Part shown: piece by piece, positions 46,811-58,667 of the stretch
Layout: each line of letters opens with the position of its first letter
Position numbering within the stretch: the stretch's first letter is position 1
The notes under the pieces: generated by a model
What the model saw: only the letters and a program-made list of their open reading frames with translations
The model's database searches: none
Told to the model about the DNA's origin: nothing
Program-made: the position numbers and the translations under genes
Source of the DNA: Acorus gramineus
Taxonomy: Eukaryota > Streptophyta > Magnoliopsida > Acorales > Acoraceae
Direction of reading: 5' to 3'
Assembly (NCBI GenBank): GCA_030737835.1
Contig: JAUJYN010000012.1
Location: 11,766,729 to 11,830,728, forward strand
DNA: 64,000 nucleotides

Positions 46811-47220
46811 CGCCGAAACCCCTACCGTCTCTTCCCTATTTATCGAACTCTCTCTCCGTCCCTTCTCAATCACCCCCCAAAAATTTCCCCCAAATCCACT
46901 TGTATTTTAAGGCCCCTATTTTTCCCAATAAAACCCACTCATTATATTAAAAAAAAAAAAAAAAAAATTCAAACGATCGGGAAGCAAAGCGAGACAACCC
47001 CCCCCAAACGAAATCCCCCGCTCGAAATAACAACACGCGACTCCAACTTATAAAACGATGGCCTTTCACGTCGCCTGCCCAATCACTTGGTCTCTCTCTC
47101 TCTCTTTCATCGTCTCTCTTTAGTCGACCCGTTTTGAAACCCTTCTCTCTCTCTCTCTCTCGATCGCTCTCGATCTGACGGTTTCTTCTGTTCTGTAGTC
47201 GGAGGATCTGCTATTGCAAG

Positions 47221-47229
47221 TTAGGGTTT
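47221..47229 (+). promoter_or_regulatory. telo-box in the PHD gene leader
   Basis: ttagggttt lies 40 bp before the start codon, and CT runs precede it (about 47089-47104 and 47144-47162). Telo-boxes are common in leaders of plant genes active in dividing cells. The role here is inferred. Confidence 0.4.
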
Positions 47230-47268
47230 CCGGAGAAGTTGAGGAGCGATGCGGGGAGGAGGGGGTTC

Positions 47269-50200
47269 ATGGAGGAGATCGCTAGGGTTCAGGAGTTCTT
47301 CGCCGATCCGAGGTCTTTCAGGTCCTCCGCGGACGCCGCGGCCACGGTTCAGGTCCTGGTGCCTAGGGTGTCGGTCCCTGTTGCGGCGCCGGCTCCGGAG
47401 ATTGTAGGTGGGGAGGGGGAGGAGGTGGTTTCCGCGCAGAAGAAGCGGGCGGATCTGCAGAGGAAGGCGGCTGCCGCGTCTGTGGCGGCGGAGGATTTCG
47501 CGCGGAGGTTTGAGGCCGGTGACGTTACTGCGGTGAGGGTTTTGTGTTTCTGCGTATGTTGTTTTTTGAATAAAAATTATAGCTTTTTTGTGATTGGGTT
47601 GTGAAGGGGGTGCTATGATTTGGGGGGAGCTGATTTGAGTTGAAAGGGGTGGACATGGATTGGTAGATTGATTTGTTGGTTTTTTGGGTCTATCATGCCC
47701 TTATGGCTGCCTCTCATTCTGGGTCCTGCATGATTGACGATATATCAAATGTTAAGCATGCCATTGTGGAGGGTTTCATCTTAACTACCATATTAATTAA
47801 GAAATGTATGGATAGTAGCTTATGATAGTACCATAAGAAAGAATTGTTGAATGGATGAAGTGATATGTTGAGCAAAGAGTATTTTCGAGTCATTTATATG
47901 GTGTGTCGGGGTTCTTGGTTAGCAAGAAATGAATACATTTTTCAAAGAATTGGGTTATAGTGATTCTTGGTGAAGAACCGGCTTCTACCATTATGGGGAT
48001 CAATTGGAGAGCGTTGTAGACGTTTCGGTCTTCCTTTTGTTCGAGGAGCGTCATTTTTTATATGAATGCTCCTGTCTATTCTTCTTCTTTTTCTTCTTCT
48101 TCTTAAAAAATCAAGTTATATCAACCATACATAGGTTGCATTAAATGTGAATGGTTCCTTCATGTAATTTTGATTTTCAATTTTTTTTATTTTTTTATTT
48201 TATTTTTTTTATCTCAGGAACAAACAGGAGAAGCAACTGGGGATCTCACTCAAGAAGATCATGGTTCTTCCACCGCAAAAGTCATGTGCCGGATGTGCTT
48301 TTCTGGTGAAAATGAGGGAAGCACAAGGGCCTTGAAGATGCTTTCATGCAAGAGTTGCAGCAAAAAGTACCATAGGGATTGCTTGAGAAGTTGGGCTCAA
48401 TATAGAGGTCTCTCTTACTCTAGATACTTATGCTTTTGTAAAAATATTTTGCACACTGAGCATGTAAGAATTCTTTACATTGCTTTTGCAGATCTGTTTC
48501 ATTGGAGCTCATGGACTTGTCCCTCATGCCGGATTTGTGAGGTTAGTCACATAGTTCTATTGTTATCACTTATCACTATTGAGGTCTTGCTTCCATTCTT
48601 TCTTTTTTTTAATGTTGATTTTCCATGGTCACCCATGCAATTGGGTGTTACATTAAGGTACGGAGTCCATGTTTTTTTTTTCTTTATAAAACGCTGCAAG
48701 TCTATAAAGGGTTATTACATGTTATGGTATATGTGTGTGTACATATTCTATAAGCATCATCACTAATTAAGATTGTATGTTGGTTTTTAGGTATGCCGGA
48801 GAGTTGGAGATCCTAACAAGTTTATGTTCTGTAGACGTTGTGATGCTGCTTATCATTGCTACTGCCATCAACCTCCCCACAAGGTCTGTTTCCTTTACAT
48901 ATATTTTTTTCTCATTGGATTTGTATTTAACTGTTTGCATAACATTTTTGTGAATCCCAATTCCACAGAATGTTAGTTCCGGGCCTTTTCTTTGTCCAAA
49001 ACATACAAGGTGCCACAGCTGTGGATCCAATGTTTCAGGAAGTGGCCTTAGCACACGGTATATGATGCCACTCCTTAATATAAATATTTATGTTGAACCT
49101 ATGCTATATGACACATGTTATTGCTGAAATCTTCTTTCAAAAACTGTCAACCATGTTAGTTATAAAAAGGTTAGATTCACTTCTGCTGCTGCTAACATCA
49201 TTGAATTCTTTTTTTATTTTTTTTATTTTGGGAGATGAAAAGGTAGGTAATTGATATTAATATCAGAATCCAAAAATTTTGAAATCAAATATTAGTTAGT
49301 GGTTGTTTTAAACAATGAAAAGATAGTGTTCTCCATTATGCATGTTTTCTAATTTCTACTATATGAGACCGCACATATCTTGCTTACATTGTGTGCAATA
49401 AGTGCTGATGGTTTGTGCTTTCAGATTATTTATTGTTATTTTCTCTCGTACCAATTTGCATTCTTTGGAGCCTGTCTGGTGTACATCAATGACCTTATTG
49501 AATTGTACAACATTTCACTGTCAGACTCATCCTGTCAAGTGTTTTTTTTTGGTGTATTGAATGGACCAAATTCCATGGCTGCTAGATGTGGTGGCTACAG
49601 AGATATGTGAGTGAGAGTGCCATCTGACTCCCCATGAGGATAAGTAGAGGCAAACCATGGATCGCCTTGTGAAGAGTGTGGTTTTTCATGAGGATGCATG
49701 TGAAGGATATCACCCATTTTGCTATGGGCCATGGCATATCTGGCCATGAGGCTGCCTGATTTTTTTCTTCGTATATCTATATCATTAATCCTCATTGCAC
49801 ATGGAGGAGAGTTTGTTGCACAAACACCTGTCTCCACTTTTTGGGGACAACTACAATGAGCCCCTTTGAGAAATAAAAGGTCTGAAAAAAGCCTTTGAAA
49901 GAATATTTATGTGTACCACCATTACACAACTTTTAGAAAATGGTCCCAATATTACTTTTAATAAACACTATTGTAAAAATATATATCTGTACATAGCATG
50001 CATCGCATGTGCCGCCTCCTGGTTTGAATGATGTTGGTATACTTCCTTCTCCAGTGGAGTGTGAATCTGTACTCTTGAGATTGCAACTCTTCAGATTTGA
50101 TGTATGGTTTATTTTTTTTAGGGCATTAAAAATAAAACTTAAAGCATACATTCACATGCCTTAAAAAACGATCACAAGTTTAGAAATCCTGTATGTCTTG

Positions 50201-53200
50201 TCTCTTTGGAAAAATTGATGTGAGTTGTAATATTGTGAAAATAGCAGCCGTGTTTTGTCAACAAGGTGAAATATTTATTGTTTGAGAATGTATGTGTTTT
50301 CTTGGTGAATAGTAATTTTGACATGCTGGTGGACGACCTGCAGGTGGTTTCTATCATATACGTGTTGTGATGCTTGTGGACGATTGTTTGTAAAGGGAAA
50401 TTACTGTCCAGTTTGTCTTAAGGTATCTGTTATTATGTATAGCACTTTGGGTGTATGTCTTTTATGTTTCCAATATAAATCTTTGAGAGTGAAATTTGGT
50501 TTTAAGATATGAAATGGTATGTGGTTTTCCTTTTTGACATCTGAAGAGAATTATACACCACAAAAATCTTAAGTGGCCTTAGCTAAGATCTCCTTCCAAT
50601 GAGGATGGACACCCAAGCTCAAAGAAGCAATGTTGTAGACTCCTAAAGATTCTTGGAATACACCATTTTATTGTGGAAAAATGAGCTTATTCCTTGCTAG
50701 CCATATACTCGTACACACTGCAGGAGGAATAATCCCAAGGAGCTTTTCATCCTTGCTCTGATCTCTTTTCTTCACCCTCTTTTGAAGAATATCCACATAT
50801 CCAAAACATTTGAGAATATATAACTGGCACCAATAACCATACTCACTCTTGACCAAACATTTACCTCTTCCATCTCACAAAGCTCACGAAGGACATTACC
50901 TTCATATACCCTTTTATTTCTACATTTTTGGCCTTTGATTCAATTAGATTTCTTAAAAATATTTATATGGACAAAGTTTTATTTTTTGTGTCATGTATGG
51001 TGCCTTTTCCATTAAGCAGCCACACATTAATGGATAGTTTATACTGCTTTTTGCATGGAAAGAAGATGATATGTGGTTGTTGGTGAGATATATCTATCTC
51101 AACACTATAGCTGTCTGATTTTGATTGATATTACAATGTCTTAGTTTGTGCCTGCAGACATGAATTTTAAGATCATCTGAATTTTCCCGGTTTACCAAAA
51201 ACTATACCATCAGAATTTACACGTCTCTGTAATCTGCATGAGATAGTTCAACTGTGTTGAAAAATTAAATGTTTGATGTAAAGGCATATTAAATTTTGTA
51301 GGTTTATAGAGACTCTGAATCAACGCCAATGGTCTGCTGTGATGTTTGCCAACGATGGGTGCATTGCCAGTGTGATGACATCAGGTTTATCTCAATCCTA
51401 AATCCCATGCCTGATATTTTTATTTATTTATATACTTGTATCTTCCTTTGGTTCCAAGTCCCTGATGTACATAATTTTTCATTGTTTTAGGAAGCTTGAC
51501 ATTTTTCTTGATTTTTTTTTTTTTTTTGCATTTTAAAAGGATATCCATTAGTATAGTACCCTAGGGCTCCTAGGGGAAGACTTACCCTCAAGAATTATGG
51601 TTTGGAGAGGTGAATAGGGATTATGCATATTGCGGGAGCCATTGTAGGGCTTTGAGAGGCCCTGTCAGTGGTCGCTTTTGCTCCTTTTTTTTTCCTTTCC
51701 TTCCTTTTTGTTTTTATTGGAGATCCCTCATCTCCGGTTTATTTTGGAGCAATTTTTTTTAAAATTAATTGTTCCAATTTTTTTTTAAAAAGATTCTAAC
51801 TAATTCATGCACACACAATACCCCTACTGTGCACAAGTGTGCAAGCTGCCACATGCAGTATGTTGGAGTATATGGTTAGCTATGAATGAGCATATATTCC
51901 AGAATAAGGTGTATTCCAAGATGGAGTCATCCTCTTCGCTTCTTCGGGCTTGGGAAGCTACACAAATTAGAAGGAGAATTTAGTAAAGGCCGAATGGTTT
52001 TGGGTTGGTGGTCTTTGTATCCTTCATCTTGTGGAGTCTTAATTGTTGCCTTCCTTTTTTGGGATATGTTTTATTGTTGTTTTTTATGTTCCTTGTTTAG
52101 TTTTATTTTTGAAGATCCCACATCTCCGTTTCTTGTTCAAGGGGTTCTCTTTCTTAATGGAAAGTCGCTGTGCCTCTATCTACCTTTCCCAAAAAAAAGT
52201 GTGCATGCTACCATACCCTGTTAGCCTTAAAAAGATAATCTCAATAGCAATTTTCTTCATTGCTTATTAAATATATTTGTAAACTACGGCTTCTCATATC
52301 CTTCATGTGTGTTTTGCAGTGATGAAAAGTACCAGCAGTTCCAGACAGATGGAAACCTACATTATAAATGTACTGCTTGCCGTGGAGAGTGTTACCAGGT
52401 ATGTTGGGATAATTCCAGTAATTTGTAGAAATACCCTTATGAATTTCAAGTATGTGTTATCATTTTATAATTTCAGGTGAAGGATCTAAGTGATGCTGTT
52501 CAAGAGCTTTGGAGGAGGAGAGATATAGCTGATAGTGATCTAATTGCAAGGTTGAGAGCTGTGGCTGGATTGCCATCTCAGGAAGAGATGTTTGCTATTT
52601 CTCCCTTTTCAGATGAAGAAGGAAGTGGCCCTGTTATTTTAAAGAATGTGAATGGGAGGTCCTTAAAGTTTTCATTGAAGGGTTTAGGTGATAAGGCAAC
52701 AAAGGGTGGTAAAGAATATGGGAAGAAGTTCTCCAAAAATTCTTCATCAAATAAAAAGTATGGAAAGAAGAAATTTTATAAGGTAGGTCTTGTTGGTCAA
52801 TCAGTGGAAACAAATGAAAATGAAAGGCACAGGGAGCAATATTTGGACAGTAACTTCCAAGACAAAAAGGTCAAAGTTTTGCAGTCATATAAAAGTGAAG
52901 GGCAAATGTTCGAACCTGGCATGGAGAAATCTGATGATCAACCCGGAGTTTTGAATCATGGTTATATGAAAGATGTGGTAACTAATGAGAAAAGGACCCC
53001 AATGTTTGTCCAGTTAAAAACTAATAAAAAACAGAACTTGCATGCCAAGGAAAGCAGTGCAAAACATGCAACCAACAGTGAGATTGTCAAAGGAACCAAG
53101 TTAGTAATACATCTTGGTTCCAGAAACAGAAATGTGACAGCTTCTCCAAAGCCTGAAGCTCCATCTTATATAGAACAGGACTTGGCAGCCCCCAATGGTA

Positions 53201-56089
53201 TGTTCACTGTTACTTTTCAACTACTTAATTTCCTGAGATTATACATTTTTATGAGCTAAATGCCATGTGATTGAGGTAGGTAAAACATTATGGTCGTTAC
53301 CATGACTTTCATTGCTATCATGACTTTCTTTGATAAAAGGTGGACGAAACAAAACAGACGAGGAGTCTGTAGTTACAACAAATAGCGAAGGAAGAACAAA
53401 TTAGAAACCCCCTGCTTAAAGATTCAGCCTATTGCCTTTCCTGGAGAAGGATCTTTTGCAATCCCTTGAGGAAACTAGAAATAGTCGATGGATAAATTTC
53501 ATGATAAGGATGTTTGCTGTTGAAGATTGTGCCATTTCTTGTCAGCCAAATACTCCAAAACTGTCCCCTCTACATAACCCATCCCACAAAATCTTACTCA
53601 ACCAGGAAAGGAACCACTATTGGTAGACAGATTCTATCTGCTCTAAATATACGTCTGCTCCTATTCTTTGAGGCAGACACCACTGAGATCCACGTGTTCA
53701 TAACATAGCAATCCTTTTCTGAGAAAAGCTCTTCATTTTTTTTGTGAGATACACTGCCCATCACACTGCTTAAGGAAGAATCTGGAAGCCCAAGACAACA
53801 AGATGACTGCTGCTCAGACCTAATACCTGAATATCATAGCAAAGCTCAACAAGACTGGCCATCTTTCACACCTCTTGCTGCCTTTGTAACAAATATATCT
53901 CACTCAACTGAAAAAGAACCCTCACGGAAGATAGATTCTCTCAGATTCTCTCTGCTTCTAAAATGTGCAGATGCAATTGTTCTAGCGAGGACTGAACAAA
54001 AGTCCATGTGTTCTCAATATGACATTCCTTGTTAAATATCTTTTCATTCCTTGTCCGCCAAATTGCCCAACTGACCGCCTGAGGTATCAATTTAATAAAC
54101 TTGTTCTTTTTTCCTTCGATCCCCCTTTTCTGTCTGCTTCAGGAAGCATCAAAGCATTTCTTTGATGAAAGATAGCCCCAGTGAATTCCACTAAATATAT
54201 TTGACCAGTCTCCACACCACTGTCCTGAAAAAACATTTGACAGGTGAGTGATCTGCAGTTTCAATCATATCCCCAAACAGCACGTGTCAAAGAAGATTGA
54301 GGAGCCCATACTGCCTTATTTGTCATAGTTAGATGTTTTACATTATGCTGTCTGTCACTTGAAATTTACGCCACAAAGTTTTTCCCGTGTGACACTAGTG
54401 TTCACACTAGTTCAACCTTCCATACAAGATTAAACTTGTTTTATAATTGTTGTTGTTTGGATTGAGGAGTTTGCTCAATCTATGGATCTTGACCAGCGCC
54501 AGCAATTGATGCCCTGTCTTGTGGATAATATCTGACCCAAGCAATTTCCTGAAAACAGGCACTGAAGATGTTGGACAGCAAACCTCCTATGATAATGAAG
54601 TATGCATGCCTGTGGCTAATGACGGACTGATTGACATTGACAATGGGAAAGGTATCTTGCTACACTGATTTTTGTTCCCTAAGTAGTGTGCACAAGAGTG
54701 TTACTGAGGAAATTGTTATGTTATGCGAGTCATTGTTCCTGCTTGATATATTGATCCTTTCTTTTCCATTTTAAACTTCTGAATCATTCGCAGGAATTAA
54801 ATATGATAATGCAAATCGTTCGAAACGTGCCAAGCATGGACACGGGGAGGGTAGCTTGAAAAAGCAGGGGGTAAGCAAGCTAGGTGTTCCAGAGACAGAG
54901 ACAATTAGTAGCAGAGGAAATGTGGTCGAGGAGCCTGAACGACCAGAGTCTAATTCGAACACTACAAATCCTTTCATATCTGGAAAACATAGTACTGAAA
55001 AAAGTGCTGCAGTAGAAGCTTCGACTGCAACCACAATCAATAGAGAAGCTCCTCTAAAGAAGTATTCCAGAAATTCATCTTCTAGTTCCCGTAGTGAGAA
55101 TCATTTTAGCATACAATCGCCTCCTGCTTCAGATGCACTTTCGAAAGACCCCAAACCATTGCTAAAGCTTAAATTTAAGAGTCCATACTTTGAAAATCAG
55201 AGCTCTTGGGTTTCTTGGGGCGAGGATGAGAGAAGTTCCATCAAAGGCCAGAGATCAAAGCGAAAAAGGCCCTCACCATCTGTTAGGGAAAACAAGACTG
55301 ATGCACATTCGCATCACAAAAATCCAAAAAATGAGGTCATGGAAGCAAACTGGATATTGCAGAAGCTTGGTAAGGATGCCATCGGGAAGAGAGTCGAAGT
55401 TCATCAATCGTCCGACAATACTTGGTGAGTTCGACTTTTCTCATCTGTCCAGTTCTACAGAGTTTTTAAATTCTTTTACTGTTAAACAGTTTTAGTGGCA
55501 ATAATGAGTAATTCGTCGTATTTTATAACCATGTTCACCCCTTCCCTCCTTTGAATGTTGGCACAAATCACAATTAAAGTGCACTAAGTTCTTGCTTGAT
55601 ATGGAATCATATGTTTCCATATAGAATCACAGGAGAAAAATGGCGTTTTGAATCCTCCATTCCTGTAGATATTCTAGGCATCCCATCAAAATTTTCTTCA
55701 TTACTTTTTCCCATGGAATCTACTGGAATTAGATTCCTAGGGAAGCAATTCTTATTCATGACTAGAATTACGCCAAACTGGCCGTTAATCATTCCCGTAG
55801 TCTTTAACTCCAAGTCATTCCCATAGTCTTAACCTAGAATATACACAAACATAGTAATACATAACTATATTAGAAAAAAACTTAAAAAAAAGTATGCATA
55901 CAATTTAACCCCCCCCCCCCCCACCTTTTTGTTTAATGCAGGCACAAGGGAATTGTGTCCGATGTGATCGACGGAACCTCATCGTTATCGGTCCGCCTTG
56001 AAGATGGGAGATTCAAGACGGTGGAGCTCGAGAAGCAAGGCGTACGATTCGTTCCCCAGAAACAAAAACGGACCAAACTGATTTCATGA
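47269..56089 (+). CDS. multi-PHD-finger nuclear protein with a C-terminal Tudor-like domain
   Basis: Twelve exons (47269-47532, 48218-48407, 48492-48541, 48791-48883, 48969-49057, 50344-50422, 51302-51384, 52320-52398, 52477-53197, 54559-54651, 54794-55424, 55942-56089) join with consistent phases to 839 residues. Residues 1-88 hold an alanine-rich leader ending VAAEDFARRFEAG. Residues 112-309 hold a dense array of C/H zinc ligands: CRMCFSGEN with CKSCSKKYHRDC, then CRICEVCRRVGDP with CRRCDAAYHCYC, CPVCLK, and CCDVCQRWVHCQCDD. These form several PHD fingers, which read histone tails. Basic, lysine-rich sequence follows (KFSKNSSSNKKYGKKKF; RSKRKRPSPSV). The C-terminus (about 778-831, GKRVEVH...VRLEDGRFKTVELEKQ) resembles a Tudor-type fold. 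The layout is that of plant PHD proteins such as Arabidopsis At3g08020/At3g52100; the rice relative TITANIA activates metal-transporter genes (from memory, not searched). The ATG at 47249 is out of frame. Confidence 0.9.
47880..48060 (+). mobile_element. LINE 3'-end fragment, PHD intron 1
   Basis: The plus strand reads GSWLARNEYIFQRIG, the W-x-ARN-x-IF tail motif typical of the end of plant LINE polyproteins, followed by about 120 bp of probable 3' UTR. It is truncated on the 5' side. Confidence 0.6.
50560..50890 (-). mobile_element. LINE 3'-end fragment, PHD intron 6
   Basis: The minus strand reads ILQKRVKKRDQSKDEKLLG followed by PPAVCTSIWLARNKLIF, the zf-RVT tail of a plant LINE. It is opposite to the host gene's orientation. 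Confidence 0.7.
51540..52200 (+). mobile_element. LINE 3'-end fragment, PHD intron 7
   Basis: The plus strand at about 51850-51910 reads AVCWSIWLAMNEHIFQNKV, again the LINE tail, followed by about 300 bp of 3' UTR ending near 'tttcccaaaaaaa' (52189-52198). The upstream part (51541-51680) may be a separate older fragment. Confidence 0.65.
53340..53710 (-). mobile_element. LINE 3'-end fragment, PHD intron 9 (first)
   Basis: The minus strand at about 53570-53530 reads FWSIWLTRNGTIFN, the LINE tail motif. A damaged frame follows toward lower coordinates. Confidence 0.6.
53710..54420 (-). mobile_element. LINE 3'-end fragment, PHD intron 9 (second)
   Basis: The minus strand at about 54083-53950 reads SWAIWRTRNEKIFNKE and then TWTFVQSSLEQLHLH, a better preserved LINE tail than its neighbour. 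Upstream sequence (54200-54420) shows further LINE-like blocks with stops. Confidence 0.65.
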
Positions 56090-57660
56090 CTCCTCCCATC
56101 AACCATAAATGAAAGTGATGAATCTGTAATGTTGCATCTCTGAAGCTTTCCAATAACCAGACCAACAAAAAAAGAGGCATCCGATGATCAAAGCTCCCTT
56201 TCGGTTTTCCACAACAGAGAATGACCACAGATCTCTCTGCGTCTTGTAATTTATGATTAGGCCTAGAATTCCATGTTCAATGAAGAAAAAAAAAAGAGGT
56301 TCTGCACCCAATGTATCATCCTCCAATTGATGCAAAATGGGCTCTGTCACTCTTTGTATTCTAATGGACATGGGAGGAGGGAGCAACATAGGTAGGGGTG
56401 ACTCATATAGTCATATATTCTTTTCTGGGTGTGTGGAGACTGAGCAGCAAAAGATACTTGTGCCAAAAATCTTCACAGCAAATGATATGGCATGTACATT
56501 AGAATCCCTCTTTTTAATTTTTTTTTTCTGTTCATTTTTTAATCTATTTTATCTGGTATAGTCTATTGTTTATGTTTTCTCAATACACTATTAGACAACT
56601 CGGTTAAGAAAGTACTGTGTTTTATTAATAGGCTACATATTTCACTATATGAAAATTTTTTATAAAAGGAAAATGTTTAAGAAAGATTGTGTGTTAATTT
56701 GGACCAAAACCGAGTGATGTGGAAAGCTCTCGCCTCTCTCGTCTCACCTGAACTGAGACCCTCTCTCGTATCTCTTGTCACTAGCTTCTCTTCATTTAGA
56801 TCTGTGAAATCCTAGCATCTCAAGACCCCTAAATACTGTGTTAGTTAAACCGAAACCCTAGGATATCGGAGACAAATAATCACCAAAGGCAACATTGATC
56901 ACGAGCAGTCTCTTCATTGTCATCTCATCTCCTTATAGTAAGTATTTCTTTGAGTGGTTTAACTAATTTTGGAGGTTTGATCCTCAATTGGGGATAATAC
57001 ATTTCTTCACAGTAAGTATAGCTTTCCCTAATTTCATGGTCCATCTTTCACCCATCTCTCCTTATTACACAGATCGGTCAAGGGGTGGGTGGTGAATGTG
57101 AGGGCTGGGCATTTTGGGTATTTCATTTGAGGCTGGGTAGTTTGGGTATTTCACCTTCTTATAATATAAGAATAAGACCACCTATGGTAACCACACAAAA
57201 ACAGGGTTTTACTTTACAACAGTGATTTACTACGTCCTGTTTATTTTTCAAACATAGATTTATAAAAATCATCTACAGTAAAAACACATTTCAAAACCCA
57301 TTTCAAATATAGCTTTAAGGGAATCGCAGCTTCTAAATCGCACAACCAAAATCGCAGCTTATAAAATGAATACATTCTTTTTTATTTTTTTATAAAAATA
57401 ATAAACCTCATTTTTCAATTTTGTTTTTTTGGTCTTAAATGCAATATACATTCTCTCCAATTTTTGTAGAAAAAGTATATTGTATATATATTTTCATAAA
57501 GAAATAAAATATACATTCTCTCCAATTTTTTGGTCTTAATGTATTCGTTTTATAAATGTATAAAAATATGTAATCTCGTTACAGCGAACGAGGTCTATGA
57601 TATCGTAAATATTTCAATTGAGGTTTATTTAGTAAGATGTGATTAAAAAAAAAAATGATA
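56090..57660. other. intergenic, no gene seen
   Basis: The first part is probably the PHD gene 3' UTR. A short tandem pair of 'tttgggtatttca' occurs at about 57113 and 57143. No coding segment recognised. Confidence 0.5.
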
Positions 57661-57732
57661 AGGTCCCACCGAGATTTGAACTCGGGTTACTAGATTCAGA
57701 GTCTAATGTCCTGACCACTAGACCATGGGACC
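57661..57732 (-). tRNA. tRNA-Gln (anticodon CUG)
   Basis: The minus strand reads a 72-nt cloverleaf. Acceptor stem ggtccca pairs with tgggacc, discriminator T. The D arm contains ggtctagtggtc, with A-box bases. The anticodon arm is ttaga-ctctgaa-tctag, giving CTG at positions 34-36, so it reads CAG codons. The T arm has gagttcaaatctc, the B box. A T-run (11 T) follows about 5 bp after the 3' end and would terminate polymerase III. There is no intron. The anticodon stem has A-U pairs where the form I remember for plants has G-C, but both strands of the stem changed together, so pairing is kept. Confidence 0.95.
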
Positions 57733-58023
57733 ATCTGATGTAAACTTCATACCATCATATATTGTAATCTATTTGCCACCTAAATAGAGTGCTTTTGAAT
57801 TCATTTTTAACTCCATTTATACTGAGATGAACTAGATATATGCTTCAGTATTTTTTTTATCTTATTATAAATGAGTTGATACAATTTATTACAATATATA
57901 TTTCATCTTTTATAAAAAAAATATATATATTTCAATACATAAGATATATACTCTTTGTAAAACAAAATGGGTGGAGACTAAAAATGGGCTGAAAAACGCA
58001 TAATAATTTTTATATAATTCATA

Positions 58024-58132
58024 GCGTTGATACACTTAGTTTAGTTTGTAATCTCGTATGCAGTCTGACCATAACCGATAGCGCAATGTACACTCTACTA
58101 TCATTATGTATATGAAAATTAATAATTTTTTA
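58024..58132 (+). repeat. GCGTTGATACAC repeat, partial copy E
   Basis: Starts gcgttgatacacttagttta and breaks off where the fuller copy D starts. It looks like a 5' part left by a nearby insertion or tandem arrangement. Confidence 0.5.
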
Positions 58133-58379
58133 GTGTTGATACACTCAATCCGTTTTACGTTTTCATGCATTATGATAACATACTATATACAGTGTTATTA
58201 TAGTGTATGACACACATTTATTTTTATTTTTTTTAAAGAAAAAAAATACACAATTGTATCTCAGTATATACACCATTTCATATAACTACATGCATTTTAA
58301 TAAGAGAGTATTATTTTTTTAAAAAGAAAACTTTTGTGGACTCTAATTAGGGTTGCTATTGAGTGTATTATTTTTCTAA
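58133..58379 (+). repeat. GCGTTGATACAC dispersed repeat, copy D
   Basis: Starts gtgttgatacactcaatccg and contains 'gttattatagtgtatgac', 'tatctcagtatataca' and 'tgtggactctaattagggtt' in the family order. It ends about 110 bp before the promoter motifs of the uS5 gene. Confidence 0.6.
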
Positions 58380-58489
58380 TTTTTTTAGAAATATTAATGT
58401 ATACTTCAGAACAGTACGTATAGTTTTTTACAAGATACTATTTTCTTTTCCCCCAAGTTGTTAACGTGGATATGGTTTTTCTTGTTAGA

Positions 58490-58636
58490 AGCCCATCACC
58501 ATCTCCAGGCCCACCCAACCCAACCAACGGCTGAGATCGAACAAACAAGAATCAAACGCCCAGAATTAAAGATCCGGTTCAGCCATCTATATAAACCCCC
58601 CATGACCTCTTCTTTTCTCTCTCCCAAAAACCCTAA
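58490..58636 (+). promoter_or_regulatory. uS5 promoter: site II motifs, TATA box, telo-box
   Basis: Two inverted site II elements (TGGGCY on the minus strand at 58490-58495 and 58508-58513) lie upstream of a TATA box, tatataaa (58588-58595). A telo-box aaaccctaa follows (58628-58636), 32 bp before the ATG. Site II plus telo-box is the well-known combination of plant ribosomal-protein promoters, bound by TCP-type factors. Confidence 0.7.
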
Positions 58637-58667
58637 CCCTAGAAACAAACAAACCAACAAACCCACA

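Noticed and set aside
47249..47410. Upstream ATG (MRGGGGSWRRSLGF) as start of the PHD protein
   Set aside because: It is out of frame with exon 1, whose continuation (KKRADLQRKAAAA, VAAEDFARRFEAG) is protein-like. It could act as an upstream ORF, but it is not the main start.
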